A stretch of DNA of 64,000 nucleotides from the NCBI GenBank assembly GCA_003021045.1, contig PXRN01000010.1:62001-126000 (forward strand), read 5' to 3'. The translations under genes were made by a program, and so were the position numbers. The notes beneath the pieces were generated by a model. That model saw only the letters and a list, made by a program, of their open reading frames with translations. It searched no databases and had not been told where the DNA came from. Of the stretch, positions 44,836-53,581 are shown piece by piece (position 1 is the first letter of the stretch; every line of letters begins with the position of its first letter). This stretch comes from Halobacteriales archaeon QS_4_69_34 (GTDB lineage: Archaea; Halobacteriota; Halobacteria; Halobacteriales; Halococcaceae).

Positions 44836-45560
44836 GTGCTCTCGACCCGTGTCGCGGTTGTCACGCCTGCCGTGACGCTGCCCGGCGAGGTAGGGTCGAT
44901 CGGGAGCCACGGCGGCGGTCGCCCGGGTGATCTCACCGGTCGTGCGGGGCTCGGTCGTCGACACACTCCGCCCCACCCGTCGACCCTACCGGCGTGGCCC
45001 GGGGACGCGACGCCGGCAGCCGACGAACCCACCCAAGAGCTGACGTCCGATCGACGCGTAGCGAACGGCACGTACCGCGCTTCTCCCGGGCGGCGAAACC
45101 CGGTGGGAGGCCTACGAGACGGCCGAACGGCGCGACGCTGCACGACGGTGACGGGAGCCTGATCGCGTCCGTACCGTACGCGAGCTTTCGGGCGATCGTC
45201 GAGGAGACGTACCCGGCCGGAGAGGACGATCGGACGATACTCCGACCGCGGGCCCGTTCGGCCGGACACCGCCGGGAAACCTCGATAGAGGCCGAACGGC
45301 CCGCGAAAGCGTCGCTGCGACCTCGCCGTCCGGCCCAGTTCACTCGCTCACACGGCCCTCGCACCGCCGTGGGGAGGTGTGACGATTGGCTCCCGGTACC
45401 CTCTGTTATCCGGACAAACGTCGGTAGCATTGCGATTCATATTAAAAACACCGATTCGCCTCCGAACACGGCTCGAAACCGCTGTACTTCGGCGGTGTCG
45501 GTAATCACTATGCCCGTTCACGGAAAACATTTAATTACAGAAATCCACAACTCGCCGGCT
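44836..45560. other. Gene-free stretch, possibly a decayed gene, with A/T-rich end
   Basis: 725 bp without an intact gene. Three protein-like fragments follow one another in different frames at about 45045-45240: [12 protein letters not shown], then [14 protein letters not shown], then [20 protein letters not shown], which together read like one small protein with two frameshifts. The last 150 bp (from about 45410) is clearly A/T-richer and carries the dnaK promoter. No grpE, which often precedes haloarchaeal dnaK, is present. Confidence 0.5.
45530..45537 (+). promoter_or_regulatory. TATA box of the dnaK remnant
   Basis: TTTAATTA 24-31 bp before ATG 45561, in an A/T-rich stretch. The promoter looks intact although the gene is almost entirely deleted. 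Confidence 0.6.
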
Positions 45561-45719
45561 ATGACCAGCAACGGGATCCTCGGTATCGACCTCGGCACCA
45601 CAAACAGCGCCTTCGCGGTGATGGAGGGCGCGGATCCGGAGATCGTCGTCGACGGCGGGGGCGACGAGGGGTACGTCGACGCCGGCTTCGAAGACATAGA
45701 CGACGAAAACGACCAGTAA
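45561..45719 (+). pseudogene. dnaK: dnaK with about 90 percent internally deleted (52-codon ORF)
   Basis: A 52-residue frame fuses the N-terminus of Dna[31 protein letters not shown] (the phosphate-1 motif DLGTTNS is complete), directly to a DnaK-type C-terminal tail, [20 protein letters not shown]. Normal haloarchaeal DnaK is about 620-640 residues, so roughly 580 residues of ATPase and substrate-binding domain are missing while the frame and both ends are kept. The product cannot be a working Hsp70. dnaJ begins 37 bp after the stop. True deletion and assembly collapse are both possible. Confidence 0.85.
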
Positions 45720-45756
45720 TCGACTATCCGATCAGGATCCAGTGGGGGCGTAGATC

Positions 45757-46956
45757 ATGGCCGAGAACTTCTACGAGATACTCGGCGTCGATTCCGACGC
45801 GAGCGAGGCGGAGATAACGCGAGCCTACCGGGACAAGGCGAGCGAGTACCATCCCGACATCAGTGACGACCCGGACGCAGAGGAGGAGTTCAAGAAGATC
45901 CAGCAAGCACGGGAGGTCCTCACCGACAGCGAGAAACGTCAGGCCTACGATCGGCTCGGCCACGAGCGCTTCGAGCAGGCCGAAAAGCGCGGTGGCTTCG
46001 ACGCCGAATCGGCCAGTCCGGGAGGCGGTGGGCGAACGGGCACCCGGGCAGGAGGCGATCCCTTCGGCGGAATGGGAGGGCTGGGCGGAACGAGCGGCGC
46101 AGGTGGGATGGGCGAAAGCATCTTCGAGCAGTTCTTCGGAGGACGTCAGGGGCGGACCGGGGGGCACACACGAACCAGGAGACGGACGGAGGGAACCCGC
46201 CCCCAGCAGGGGACGGACCTTCGCACCGACCTCACCATCGACCTCCAGGAAGCCTATCGCGGCGCCGAGAAACAGCTCACGGTCACGCGGCCGGAGCGCT
46301 GCGAGCGCTGTGGCGGTCGCGGCCATCGACCGGACACAGGGTCGCACACCTGTCCGGACTGCAACGGGCAGGGGAGGATGACCGAAGTTCGCCGAACCCG
46401 GCGCGGACGGTCCCAGCAGACGCGGCCCTGTAGCCGTTGTGATGGCACGGGCGAACTCGCCGAGCCCTGTTCGGCGTGCGGCGGCGATGGACGCGTCCGT
46501 CGTGAGGCGACGCTCGCGCTGGAGATCCCGCCCGGGATCGAGAGCGGACAGACCCTCCGGATGGGCGGTGAGGGTGCGCCCGGCGAGAACGGCGGCGCGG
46601 ACGGCGATCTCCTCGTCGAGATCGCGGTCCGGGAGCACCCGACGTTCGAGCGGGACGGGGCCGATCTCCACACCGAACGGGCCATCTCGTTCCCGCAGGC
46701 GGTGTTCGGCGATTCGGTCGGTGTGCCGACGCTCGACGGAACGGTCGAGATGCGGGTTCCGGAGGGGACCCGGAGCGGCGAAACGTTCCGACTCGAAGGG
46801 AAGGGAATGCCGCGGCTCTCGGAACGGGGCTACGGCGACCTCTACGTCGACGTCCACGTCAGCACGCCGAACCCCGATGCTCTCGACGACGAACAGCGGG
46901 AGGCGCTCGAAACGCTCGCCGGCACCCTCGGCGCGACCGTACAGAACGGCAGGTAG
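45757..46956 (+). CDS. dnaJ: Chaperone protein DnaJ
   Basis: A 399-residue co-chaperone. The J domain (about 1-70) has HPD at 32-34, needed to stimulate DnaK ATPase. A Gly/Phe-rich region (about 84-130) is followed by four complete zinc-finger repeats, CERCGGRG, CPDCNGQG, CSRCDGTG and CSACGGDG, and the C-terminal substrate-binding domain. It appears fully functional, although the adjacent dnaK is reduced to a remnant, so it would need a DnaK from elsewhere. It is followed 3 bp later by the truncated phosphate permease. Confidence 0.96.
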   Translation: MAENFYEILGVDSDASEAEITRAYRDKASEYHPDISDDPDAEEEFKKIQQAREVLTDSEKRQAYDRLGHERFEQAEKRGGFDAESASPGGGGRTGTRAGGDPFGGMGGLGGTSGAGGMGESIFEQFFGGRQGRTGGHTRTRRRTEGTRPQQGTDLRTDLTIDLQEAYRGAEKQLTVTRPERCERCGGRGHRPDTGSHTCPDCNGQGRMTEVRRTRRGRSQQTRPCSRCDGTGELAEPCSACGGDGRVRREATLALEIPPGIESGQTLRMGGEGAPGENGGADGDLLVEIAVREHPTFERDGADLHTERAISFPQAVFGDSVGVPTLDGTVEMRVPEGTRSGETFRLEGKGMPRLSERGYGDLYVDVHVSTPNPDALDDEQREALETLAGTLGATVQNGR

Positions 46957-46959
46957 AGC

Positions 46960-47157
46960 ATGAACTGGCTGTTCGTCGTCGGGGTAGCCACGGCCGTCTT
47001 CGCCGGGACGAACATCGGCGGCTCCTCGACCGGTGCCGCGTTCGGTCCGGCGACCGGCAGCGACGTGCTGTCGATGCGGCCGGCGTCCGGGCTGATGGCC
47101 GTCTTCGTGCTTCTCGGCGGGTTCACCGTCGTCACGAACACGGAGGACAGGGCGTAG
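46960..47157 (+). pseudogene. Truncated PiT-type phosphate permease
   Basis: A 65-residue frame starting 3 bp after dnaJ. FVVGVATAVFAGTNIGGSST and GAAFGPATGSDVLSMRPASG followed by LMAVFVLLGGFTVV match the start of inorganic phosphate (PiT) transporters, which are about 390 residues or more with ten or so helices. Here the protein ends after about 58 family-like residues with TNTEDRA and a stop. The rest of the permease is not found downstream; a uspA gene, its frequent neighbour in haloarchaea, follows 86 bp later. Confidence 0.72.
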
Positions 47158-47243
47158 CTCGACGCCGCTCGCGCCGGCGAGCCGCTCGGGTGAGCGTCGC
47201 CCCATCGCCTAAGTGCGTTCGCGGGGAACCGACGGAGAGAACC

Positions 47244-47687
47244 ATGTACGAGACCGTCCTGATCCCGACAGACGGCAGCGAGGGCGTCGGCGACGCGATC
47301 GAGGAGGGCGTCGAGCTCGCGGCGCTGACCGGCGCGACCGTCCACGCGCTGTACGTCGTCGACAGCCGGGACTACGGGACGGTCCCGGACGCGGCGTGGT
47401 TCGGCCTCCAGGAGGCGCTCAAAGACGAGGGCGAAGCCGCGGTCGAGGCGGTCGCGGCGCGCGCCGCGGAGTCAGGGGTCGACGTCGTCACGACGATCGA
47501 ACAGGGGGTGCCCCACGACGTGATCGTCGACTACGCCGACGCCGAGGGGATCGACTGCATCGCGATGGGCACACACGGCCGCTCGGGCGTCGACCGGCTC
47601 CTGCTCGGCAGCGTGACCGAGAACGTCGTTCGGCACACTGGCGTCCCCGTCCACGTCGTTCGTGTCGGGGACGATTCCACAGCGTGA
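47244..47687 (+). CDS. Universal stress protein (UspA family)
   Basis: A 147-residue Usp with the ATP-binding signature: TVLIPTDGSEG at the start and GTHGRSGVDRLLLGSVTENV (about 110-129) with the GxxG-9x-GS pattern complete, so it is probably an ATP-binding type. Between are VHALYVVDSRDYGTVP and an amphipathic helix. It follows the truncated phosphate permease and was probably its partner gene. Cytosolic dimer. Confidence 0.94.
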   Translation: MYETVLIPTDGSEGVGDAIEEGVELAALTGATVHALYVVDSRDYGTVPDAAWFGLQEALKDEGEAAVEAVAARAAESGVDVVTTIEQGVPHDVIVDYADAEGIDCIAMGTHGRSGVDRLLLGSVTENVVRHTGVPVHVVRVGDDSTA

Positions 47688-47888
47688 TCGCCGGGCAGGA
47701 TGAGGTCACCGTCGAGGACCTCCTCGCGCGGACGCCACGCCCTCGGTTCGCGAGCGAAGGCGGGCTTTACCGTCGTGTGACCCGGCGACCGATAGCGAAC
47801 TGAGAGCGGAAGGGCGGGATCACGCTGGTCGATCGCTCGAAGGACTGGTTGAAGACCGACCGGTGGGCCGGGAGATGGGGCTTGGGAC

Positions 47889-48392
47889 TCACCCGAAATC
47901 GTCCTCGTTCGCGAGAGTATCGTACCGAGATCCGACCCACGCGCCGAGGGATATCCCGTAGACCAGGTGACCGGCGTGAAAGATCATCGATTCGTTCGAG
48001 TCGAGGTCCATTTCCAGCATCCTGTTCAAGAGAACCACTTCACCGAGGGCAGTGAAAGGAACGCTGTAGAGAATACCGCCGACGAGCCCAGTCGTTTCGG
48101 TCCCTGCCGGGCTGTGGTCGTCTATCTCGGGGAACGAGACGGCGAAGATGCTCCCCGCGACTGCCCCATAGAGGGCGTGGAGAATCATAGCGGGAAGGTG
48201 ATACTCTTCGAGTTCCTCGCTCCCGATATACTTCGCCCAGAAGTTCTCGGTCGGTGGCAGAGCCCGGGAGATGGGCATCCGGAAAGCCGTCATCGTGCCA
48301 GTCGCGACGACGCCTCCCGTAAACCCCAACACCAAGAGCCGCACTCGATTCAAAAGCAGCGTAGAGCGGTCTACTGGTGAGCGTGTCGCCAC
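47889..48392 (-). CDS. Four-helix membrane protein, lower GC
   Basis: A 167-residue membrane protein with about four hydrophobic segments: LLVLGFTGGVVATGTMTAF (about 18-36), AMILHALYGAVAGSIFAVSF (about 68-87), LVGGILYSVPFTALGEVVLL (about 101-120) and GHLVYGISLGAWVGS. The loop DMDLDSNES is polar. Codon use is less GC-biased than in neighbouring genes. Leaderless GTG 48392 is supported by a GTTAAG box at about 48417-48422. Family not identified; transporter-like helices without a known signature. Confidence 0.72.
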   Translation of the reverse strand: MATRSPVDRSTLLLNRVRLLVLGFTGGVVATGTMTAFRMPISRALPPTENFWAKYIGSEELEEYHLPAMILHALYGAVAGSIFAVSFPEIDDHSPAGTETTGLVGGILYSVPFTALGEVVLLNRMLEMDLDSNESMIFHAGHLVYGISLGAWVGSRYDTLANEDDFG

Positions 48393-48527
48393 GACAGCGG
48401 GGACGAGAGACCCGTGCTTAACTCTTTGGAAGATCTGACTTTTCTTCGCGCTCCGTTTGCCCTCGTCGCATCACAGCACGATCGAACGGGAGGATCGTAG
48501 TGCTGGAAGGGAAGCGTGCTGGTGGAC

Positions 48528-48776
48528 CTAACGGTGGTCGCGGAGCCGCACTTCGTTGTCTCCGTAGCTGTCGACCTGCTCGCTGCTCAGGTCGTTCTCA
48601 TTCGAGTCGCCCCACCCGAGGAAGTCCTTGAGCTTGTCCGTAAGACCTTCGCGCTCCTCGTTGGTGGATTCGACCGTGGCATGGTCGCCATGTGCTTGTC
48701 TGACCCGTCCGAGTCGGTTCCCCTCCGCGTCCAAGACGTTGCTGCCCACGTCGTCGTCCGTGAAATCTCGTGCCAT
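48528..48776 (-). CDS. PRC-barrel-like small acidic protein
   Basis: An 82-residue protein starting MARDFTDDDVGSNVLDAEGN, then RLGRVRQAHGDHATVE, a pattern like a half PRC-barrel domain (about 8-36). The second half is acidic and contains LTDKLKDFLGWGDSNENDLS. Function unknown; many such proteins are found in haloarchaea. It lies between the lower-GC membrane gene and tRNA-Ile and itself is less GC-rich than most of the window. Confidence 0.7.
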   Translation of the reverse strand: MARDFTDDDVGSNVLDAEGNRLGRVRQAHGDHATVESTNEEREGLTDKLKDFLGWGDSNENDLSSEQVDSYGDNEVRLRDHR

Positions 48777-48893
48777 ACGGTGTGAGCTATGGTCGAGTGG
48801 AGTCCTGGTTCTGTTGCTTGCGTTCGCCTGCCTCTCAATCCGTAGACAGTAGAACCACCTCACGGAGGGCGGTTTCGCCGTCCGTCACGTGAA

Positions 48894-48967
48894 TGGGCCA
48901 ACGCGGATTTGAACCGCGGACCTCCCGGTTATCAGCCGAGCGCTCAACCTAACTGAGCTATTGGCCC
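48894..48967 (-). tRNA. tRNA-Ile (GAU)
   Basis: A 74-nt tRNA folds without mismatch in the acceptor stem (GGGCCAA with TTGGCCC, discriminator A), D arm GCTC/GAGC, anticodon loop CTGATAA with anticodon GAT in a CTCGG/CCGGG stem, and a T arm CGCGG-TTCAAAT-CCGCG. No encoded CCA and no intron. Its 3' end faces the lower-GC genes at 47.9-48.8 kb. Confidence 0.97.
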
Positions 48968-48997
48968 CGAACGGACGAGTGGTTGTCTCGTGTCGGT

Positions 48998-49003
48998 GTT
49001 AAG
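48998..49003 (-). promoter_or_regulatory. TATA box of tRNA-Ile
   Basis: CTTAAC on the minus strand about 33 bp upstream of the tRNA 5' end, implying a leader of about six nucleotides. Confidence 0.5.
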
Positions 49004-49118
49004 GGTTTCTCTTCCGCGACCCGTCGACCGGACCCCGTCGCGGACTCGCTGTGGACCGACGTCGAGGACGGGAGTATCCCGCGATCCTGATTCGGTTCAC
49101 TCGCTGCCCACGCTCGGC

Positions 49119-49625
49119 TCACTTGCGGCTCGGATCCCGGTCGCCGCGCGCGTCGACCTCGTAGCCATCGGCGTCGACCTCGCGGCCGTCGCCCGGGTCG
49201 GGAAAGCCCCCGAGGTAGGCGCTGCCGGTGGCGATCCCGCCCGTCTTCCGGTCGAGGGAGGGCGCGACGACGAAGCGCTCGACGGCGGCCCGGATCGGCC
49301 AGCGCGTCGGCGGGGCCACGAGCAGGAAACCGGCGGCGTCGGTGACGAAGCCCGGCGTGAGCAGGAACGCGCCGGCGGCGATTAACAGCCCGCCATCGAG
49401 CAGCTCCTCGGTCGGGAGCTCGCCGCGCTCGACCCGCCGCCGGAGCTTCCGAACCGTGTGGCGGCCCTCCGCACGGACGAGTCCCAGTCCGACGAGCGCC
49501 GTGAGCACCACCAGCGCGACGATCCCGACCGCCCCGAACCCCTCGACCTGGCTCGCCACCACCACCAGCACCACCGCGTCGAGCAGCGGGATCAACAGCA
49601 GCGCCCCGACGATCCGAAGCCACAT
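49119..49625 (-). CDS. FxsA family membrane protein
   Basis: A 168-residue inner-membrane protein of the FxsA family. The N-terminal hydrophobic part, LRIVGALLLIPLLDAVVLVV, a second helix VGIVALVVLTALVGLGLVRA, the EELLDGGLLIAAGAFLLTPG segment (about 73-92) and FVTDAAGFLLVAPPTRWPIR are family marks. FxsA limits phage exclusion in E. coli, but its role in archaea is unknown. The C-terminus (about 130-168) is polar and acidic. Confidence 0.88.
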   Translation of the reverse strand: MWLRIVGALLLIPLLDAVVLVVVASQVEGFGAVGIVALVVLTALVGLGLVRAEGRHTVRKLRRRVERGELPTEELLDGGLLIAAGAFLLTPGFVTDAAGFLLVAPPTRWPIRAAVERFVVAPSLDRKTGGIATGSAYLGGFPDPGDGREVDADGYEVDARGDRDPSRK

Positions 49626-49862
49626 ACTACCCCTACCGACCCGGGGCTCAAACCCCTTTCGACGCGGTCGCCGACGGCGCGATTCCGTCGTCTGCCGTCG
49701 CCACGCTGCCCCGCCGGTCACGTCCCGTCGCCGTACTCTTCGGTCGGCTACCGTCCCGTCGCGGTGGTCGGCCGAGCGAAAGCAAGGTCAGAAAGCGCGA
49801 GGGGAGCCGACGCGTGAAAAACCCCCGATGGGTTTTTGCCCTCGTGTCGAAAAGTGGGGCCT

Positions 49863-50678
49863 ATGGGGAGTCTCGAGGACATCGGGCTATCAGAGTACGA
49901 GGCGCGATCCTACCGGGCACTGCTCTCGGCCGGCCCGACAACGGCCAAGGAGTTGTCACGGACGAGCGAGGTACCGATGGGGCGCATCTACGATGTGCTC
50001 GGGAGCTTAGAAACCCACGGACTCGCGCGCTCACAGACCGCGAGCCGCCCGAAGAAGTACGTCGCCGTCGAACCCGCCGCGGGGCTCGACCGACTCCTGG
50101 AGGACCGAAAGCGCGAGCTCGACGCCCAGCGCGAGCGCTACGAGGCGCTCGTCGAGGAGCTCGTCGGCGAGCTCGACGCCGCCGAGACGGACGAAGGGAC
50201 GTTCTGGACGGCCGCCGTCGGCCCCGTGGCGGCGGTCGACCTGCTCTCCGAGCGACTGGCGGCCGCGGACTCGGAGGTGGTGTTCGTCGCCTCGACGCTC
50301 TCGCGGGGGTTCGACGCCGACATAGCCGGCGACCGGATCTCCGAGCAGCTCGTCGAGGCCATCGACCGGGGCGTCGAGGTGTCCTTTCTCATGCGACCGG
50401 CGCTCGCCGAGGTGATGCCCGGCACCGTCGGCGAGCGCTACGAGAGCGTGTTCGCGCCCGCGGAGGAGTTCCATGTGCGGACGAGTCGGGCGGTCGACGC
50501 CACCGTGACCGTCATCGACGGCGACGAGAGCTGCATCGAGGTGGGCCATCCCCTCGACGACGATCGGCTCTTCGCGATGATCGACCTCAAGGACCGCTCC
50601 TTTGCCACCGAGCTGCGCGACGCCTTCGAGACCCACTGGGAGCGCGCCGACCCGCTCGACCTCGAAGCCGAGGCCTGA
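49863..50678 (+). CDS. TrmB-family transcriptional regulator
   Basis: A 271-residue regulator. The N-terminal winged HTH (about 1-68) includes LGLSEYEARSYRALL-like IGLSEYEARSYRALLS, TAKELSRTSEVPMGRIYDVL and LARSQTASRPKKYVAVEP. A helix (about 80-105) connects to a C-terminal domain (about 115-260) like the sugar-sensing part of TrmB-type regulators, with EVVFVASTLSRGF. TrmB regulators control sugar and central carbon genes; the ligand is unknown. GTTTTTGCC at about 49834-49842 fits a TATA box about 27 bp before ATG 49863. Confidence 0.9.
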   Translation: MGSLEDIGLSEYEARSYRALLSAGPTTAKELSRTSEVPMGRIYDVLGSLETHGLARSQTASRPKKYVAVEPAAGLDRLLEDRKRELDAQRERYEALVEELVGELDAAETDEGTFWTAAVGPVAAVDLLSERLAAADSEVVFVASTLSRGFDADIAGDRISEQLVEAIDRGVEVSFLMRPALAEVMPGTVGERYESVFAPAEEFHVRTSRAVDATVTVIDGDESCIEVGHPLDDDRLFAMIDLKDRSFATELRDAFETHWERADPLDLEAEA

Positions 50679-50852
50679 CGCGCGGACGACCCCGACGAAG
50701 CGTCCGCCGACGGTGGAGAGCGGGATCGAACCGGCCGAGCGATCGACCGAGGGGGCCGGGACGATCGACCGATCGGTCGGGCGGGACGTGGACGGCGTCG
50801 ACCGCAAGAGACAACGGGGAACGTCGGGGACGCGCTCGAAGAGGCGGGCGCG

Positions 50853-51806
50853 TCAGTCGCCGGATCGGCCCGGGCCCCGGAGTTCCTCGCGGAGCTCGCC
50901 GACGGTCGCCACGCGCTCGGCGTGGGCGTTGTGCTGGTGGATCGACTCGTCGTTCGACTGCTTCATGCGTACCACGGCCCCGTCGGGGAGGTCGGGGAAG
51001 CGCTCGACCACCCCCTCGGCCATCTCGCGGACGCAGTCCTCGACGAACCGCGCGTTCTCGTGGGCCGCCCGGGTCACGTGGTCCTCGTCGGGGCGCTTGG
51101 CGAGGTTGTAGATCCGCGCGGACATGGCGTCGCGGGCCAGCGCGATGAGGTCGTTGAGGTCGACCTCGGGTGCGCCGTCGCTCTCGACCGCGAGCGTCGC
51201 GTGTCCGCGCTGGGAGTGGCCCGCCTGCGGGACGCGATCGAGGAACGTCTCCACGACGTCCTCCTCGACGCCCAGCCCCCGGAGCTCCTCGCGGGCGCGC
51301 GCGGCGGACATCCCCTGCGAGCACGGACAGACGGTCATCCCCGTCACCCGGGCCCCGATCTCCTCGGTCGTCCCCTCGGGGGTCGCGGTCGCGCCGGCGA
51401 CGATGGTGGCGGTGTGCTGGGTCGGCTGGTCGCTCGCGGGCGTACGCTCGCGGGTGACGAACTCCGCTTCCATGCCCACCTCCGCCCGGGAGGTGTACTC
51501 GTGTTTCTCGAGCAGGCGCTCGGCGGCGTCGCCACAGACGTCCTCGACGCGGTAGGCCGGCTCCGCGACGGCGGCTTCGAGCGTCTCGTCGATCACCTCC
51601 ATGTTCCGGCTCATGTCCGCGCCCTTGCGCCCGCCTGGGAGGTCGACGAACGCCGAGAACTCCGCCATCAGTACGATCGGCCGGTCGCAGTCCTCGGCGT
51701 CGCGCCCGAGCTCGACCAGCTTCTCGACGCCCGTGACGCCGACATCGTTCAGCCCGACGGCGACGTCCGGCCGGGACGCCTGCACGTCCGGCAGCTGCTG
51801 GCTCAT
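50853..51806 (-). CDS. mptA: GTP cyclohydrolase MptA (FolE2 type)
   Basis: A 317-residue GTP cyclohydrolase of the FolE2/MptA type, which forms 7,8-dihydroneopterin 2',3'-cyclic phosphate for methanopterin-like or folate cofactors using Fe2+. Metal-site marks: [14 protein letters not shown] (about 158-171) and [19 protein letters not shown] (about 190-208). Also [20 protein letters not shown] near the end. It is a single gene; the region upstream (51807-52138) is gene-free. Confidence 0.93.
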   Translation of the reverse strand: MSQQLPDVQASRPDVAVGLNDVGVTGVEKLVELGRDAEDCDRPIVLMAEFSAFVDLPGGRKGADMSRNMEVIDETLEAAVAEPAYRVEDVCGDAAERLLEKHEYTSRAEVGMEAEFVTRERTPASDQPTQHTATIVAGATATPEGTTEEIGARVTGMTVCPCSQGMSAARAREELRGLGVEEDVVETFLDRVPQAGHSQRGHATLAVESDGAPEVDLNDLIALARDAMSARIYNLAKRPDEDHVTRAAHENARFVEDCVREMAEGVVERFPDLPDGAVVRMKQSNDESIHQHNAHAERVATVGELREELRGPGRSGD

Positions 51807-52138
51807 CGCCCTTTCGTGGGGGGTGACGACGGGTAGTGCTTTCGGAACCGCGCTCGCCGCCCATAGCCGACCGGCCGTGACGGCCGACCGTGCTCCATCG
51901 ACCGGGGAGAAGGGACGGGAAGGCCCCGTCGCGCACGTCGGTGGAGGGCCGAAACGCGCTCGGCGAACTGCACTACGATGTTCGGGATCTTAACTCGGGG
52001 CGGTCGTTGTAGTCCGTTTCGGACGGTTTCGACCCGCTTCGAGCGGGACGCAACATCGAGCTCCCGGTCGAATCCACCATCTCGACGACCGGGTTCCCCG
52101 GCCGGCCGTGGACCGCGGTCGGGGCCGCCGACGGGAGC
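51807..52138. other. Gene-free stretch
   Basis: 332 bp between mptA and the NAD kinase end. I see no gene or clear promoter beyond a possible mptA T/A box near 51832; GGCCG-TGA-CGGCC at about 51871-51883 is a small inverted repeat. Confidence 0.5.
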
Positions 52139-52951
52139 TCAATCGAGCTTTTCGAGGGCGGCGTAGAAGTCGAGCGGCGGGCCGGCGACCCGCAGCGGCT
52201 CCTCGGCGGCTCGCACCCGGGCGGCCGCGGGGGGATCGAGCCGCTCGGTCGTTCGGCCGTCGCCGACGACCGCCGCCGCGCCCGCCTCGATGCGCACTGT
52301 GACCTCGCTGTCGGCCCCCACGACGAGCGGCGGCATCGGCCCGGCGGCGCACATCCCGGTGACGACCGTCGCCGGGACGCCCGGAGCGACCAGCGGACCC
52401 CCCTCGCTCAGGTTGTAGGCGGTGCTGCCGGTCGGCGTGGCGACGAGGACCCCGTCTGCGGGCCCGCTCGAGTAGAGCTCGCCGTCAACGCGGACCTCGA
52501 CGGCGAGCCCGCGGCCGTGGCCGCGCCGGCCCATCACCGCGATTTCGTTGAGCGCGGGCGGCAGCGTCCAGCCCGCGCCCGATGCGCGCAGGCGCGGCAT
52601 CTCGCGGGTCCACGGACTCCCCCGCTCGCGAAGTCGCGCGACCTCCGCTCGGACGACTTCGATCGCGCGCTCGGGCGGCGTCGCGTTCAGAAAGCCCACC
52701 TCGCCGAGGTTCACACCCATCACCGGTGTCGTCCCGGCCCCGCGGGCGGCGAAGAGGAAGGTGCCGTCGCCGCCGACGCTCACCACGAGATCACACGCCG
52801 CCATCGCGTCGGCCGCGTGCCCATCGATGTCGAGCGCGGCGGCCGTCGCCGCGTCCACCCATACCTCGCTGTCGTCGAGCGCCGCCCGGATGTCGCCGGC
52901 AAGCGCCGCCGCACGCGGGCTTCCCTTCCGCGCGACGATGCCCACTCGCAT
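52139..52951 (-). CDS. nadK: NAD kinase
   Basis: A 270-residue NAD(+) kinase that makes NADP. Signatures: [18 protein letters not shown] (about 53-70) with the GGDG catalytic motif, [16 protein letters not shown] (about 79-94), [11 protein letters not shown] and the substrate loop [20 protein letters not shown] (about 168-187). Start ATG 52951 gives [14 protein letters not shown]. It lies upstream of, and in the same orientation as, no other gene; the Usp gene at 53017 is 65 bp before it. Confidence 0.93.
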   Translation of the reverse strand: MRVGIVARKGSPRAAALAGDIRAALDDSEVWVDAATAAALDIDGHAADAMAACDLVVSVGGDGTFLFAARGAGTTPVMGVNLGEVGFLNATPPERAIEVVRAEVARLRERGSPWTREMPRLRASGAGWTLPPALNEIAVMGRRGHGRGLAVEVRVDGELYSSGPADGVLVATPTGSTAYNLSEGGPLVAPGVPATVVTGMCAAGPMPPLVVGADSEVTVRIEAGAAAVVGDGRTTERLDPPAAARVRAAEEPLRVAGPPLDFYAALEKLD

Positions 52952-53016
52952 CGGGGACGGTTGGCCGGCGGGGGACAAAAGCGCACCTCTCGGCGGTCGC
53001 GCACCTCTCGGCCGCC

Positions 53017-53445
53017 TCAGCGGACGACCGTCACGGGCACCGGCGAGCGCCGGACGACGGTTTCGGCGACGCTGCCCAGCAGGACCCGCGAGACGCCCTC
53101 GCGACCGTGGCTGCCCGTCACCACGTGGTCGACACCGTGTTCGGTGGCGTGCTCGACGATCGCGCTCGCGGGCCGGCCCACCGCCGTCGCGGTGTCGATG
53201 TCGACGCCGCGCTCCTCGGCCAGCGCCGTGGCCTCCTCGAGCAGGTCCCTGGCGCGCTCGCGGGCGGCCTCGTACCACCCTTCGGCGTAGCCCGGACCAC
53301 CCCCGAGCGCGCCGTAGCCGGGCCCGATCGGATCGATGACGTACAGCGCCGTGATCGCCGCGTCGGCGTGCTCCGCGAGGGCGTACTCCAGGGCGCGGCG
53401 ACCCCCCTCGGAGTCGTCGAACCCGACGAGCACCCGCCCGGTCAT
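53017..53445 (-). CDS. Universal stress protein (UspA family)
   Basis: A 142-residue Usp. It has [20 protein letters not shown] at the start and [20 protein letters not shown] (about 108-127), the GxxG-9x-GS ATP-binding loop. A Gly/Tyr-rich stretch [15 protein letters not shown] (about 43-57) interrupts the first half. Divergent from the amphi-Trp protein, and followed by NAD kinase. A GGATTTAT-type box on each strand gives matched promoters. Confidence 0.93.
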   Translation of the reverse strand: MTGRVLVGFDDSEGGRRALEYALAEHADAAITALYVIDPIGPGYGALGGGPGYAEGWYEAARERARDLLEEATALAEERGVDIDTATAVGRPASAIVEHATEHGVDHVVTGSHGREGVSRVLLGSVAETVVRRSPVPVTVVR

Positions 53446-53470
53446 GCGTGTAGGTAACACGCGACGGCAG

Positions 53471-53476
53471 ATAAAT
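53471..53476 (-). promoter_or_regulatory. TATA box of the Usp gene at 53017
   Basis: ATTTAT on the minus strand about 28 bp before ATG 53445. Confidence 0.55.
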
Positions 53477-53551
53477 CCAGCCCCTCGTCTCCCCGCCATC
53501 CACGCCGAGGTCGGGGCCGGAGCGGGCCTACAGGCGGGTGTCGCCCGTGGA

Positions 53552-53557
53552 TTTATT
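53552..53557 (+). promoter_or_regulatory. TATA box of the amphi-Trp gene
   Basis: TTTATT about 27 bp before the GTG at 53582. It decides that start over the longer upstream frame. Confidence 0.6.
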
Positions 53558-53581
53558 TGGCCGCGCGACCGAACGGTCGGC

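Noticed and set aside
44836-45162. 108-codon plus-strand ORF as an intact gene
   Set aside because: Only its last third looks protein-like and it shifts frame; better treated as a possible pseudogene fragment.
45365-45382. Fourth copy of the dispersed element (TGGGGAGGTGTGA)
   Set aside because: Only the inner core matches and the CGCGAGGGACGAG block is missing, so it is not counted as a copy.
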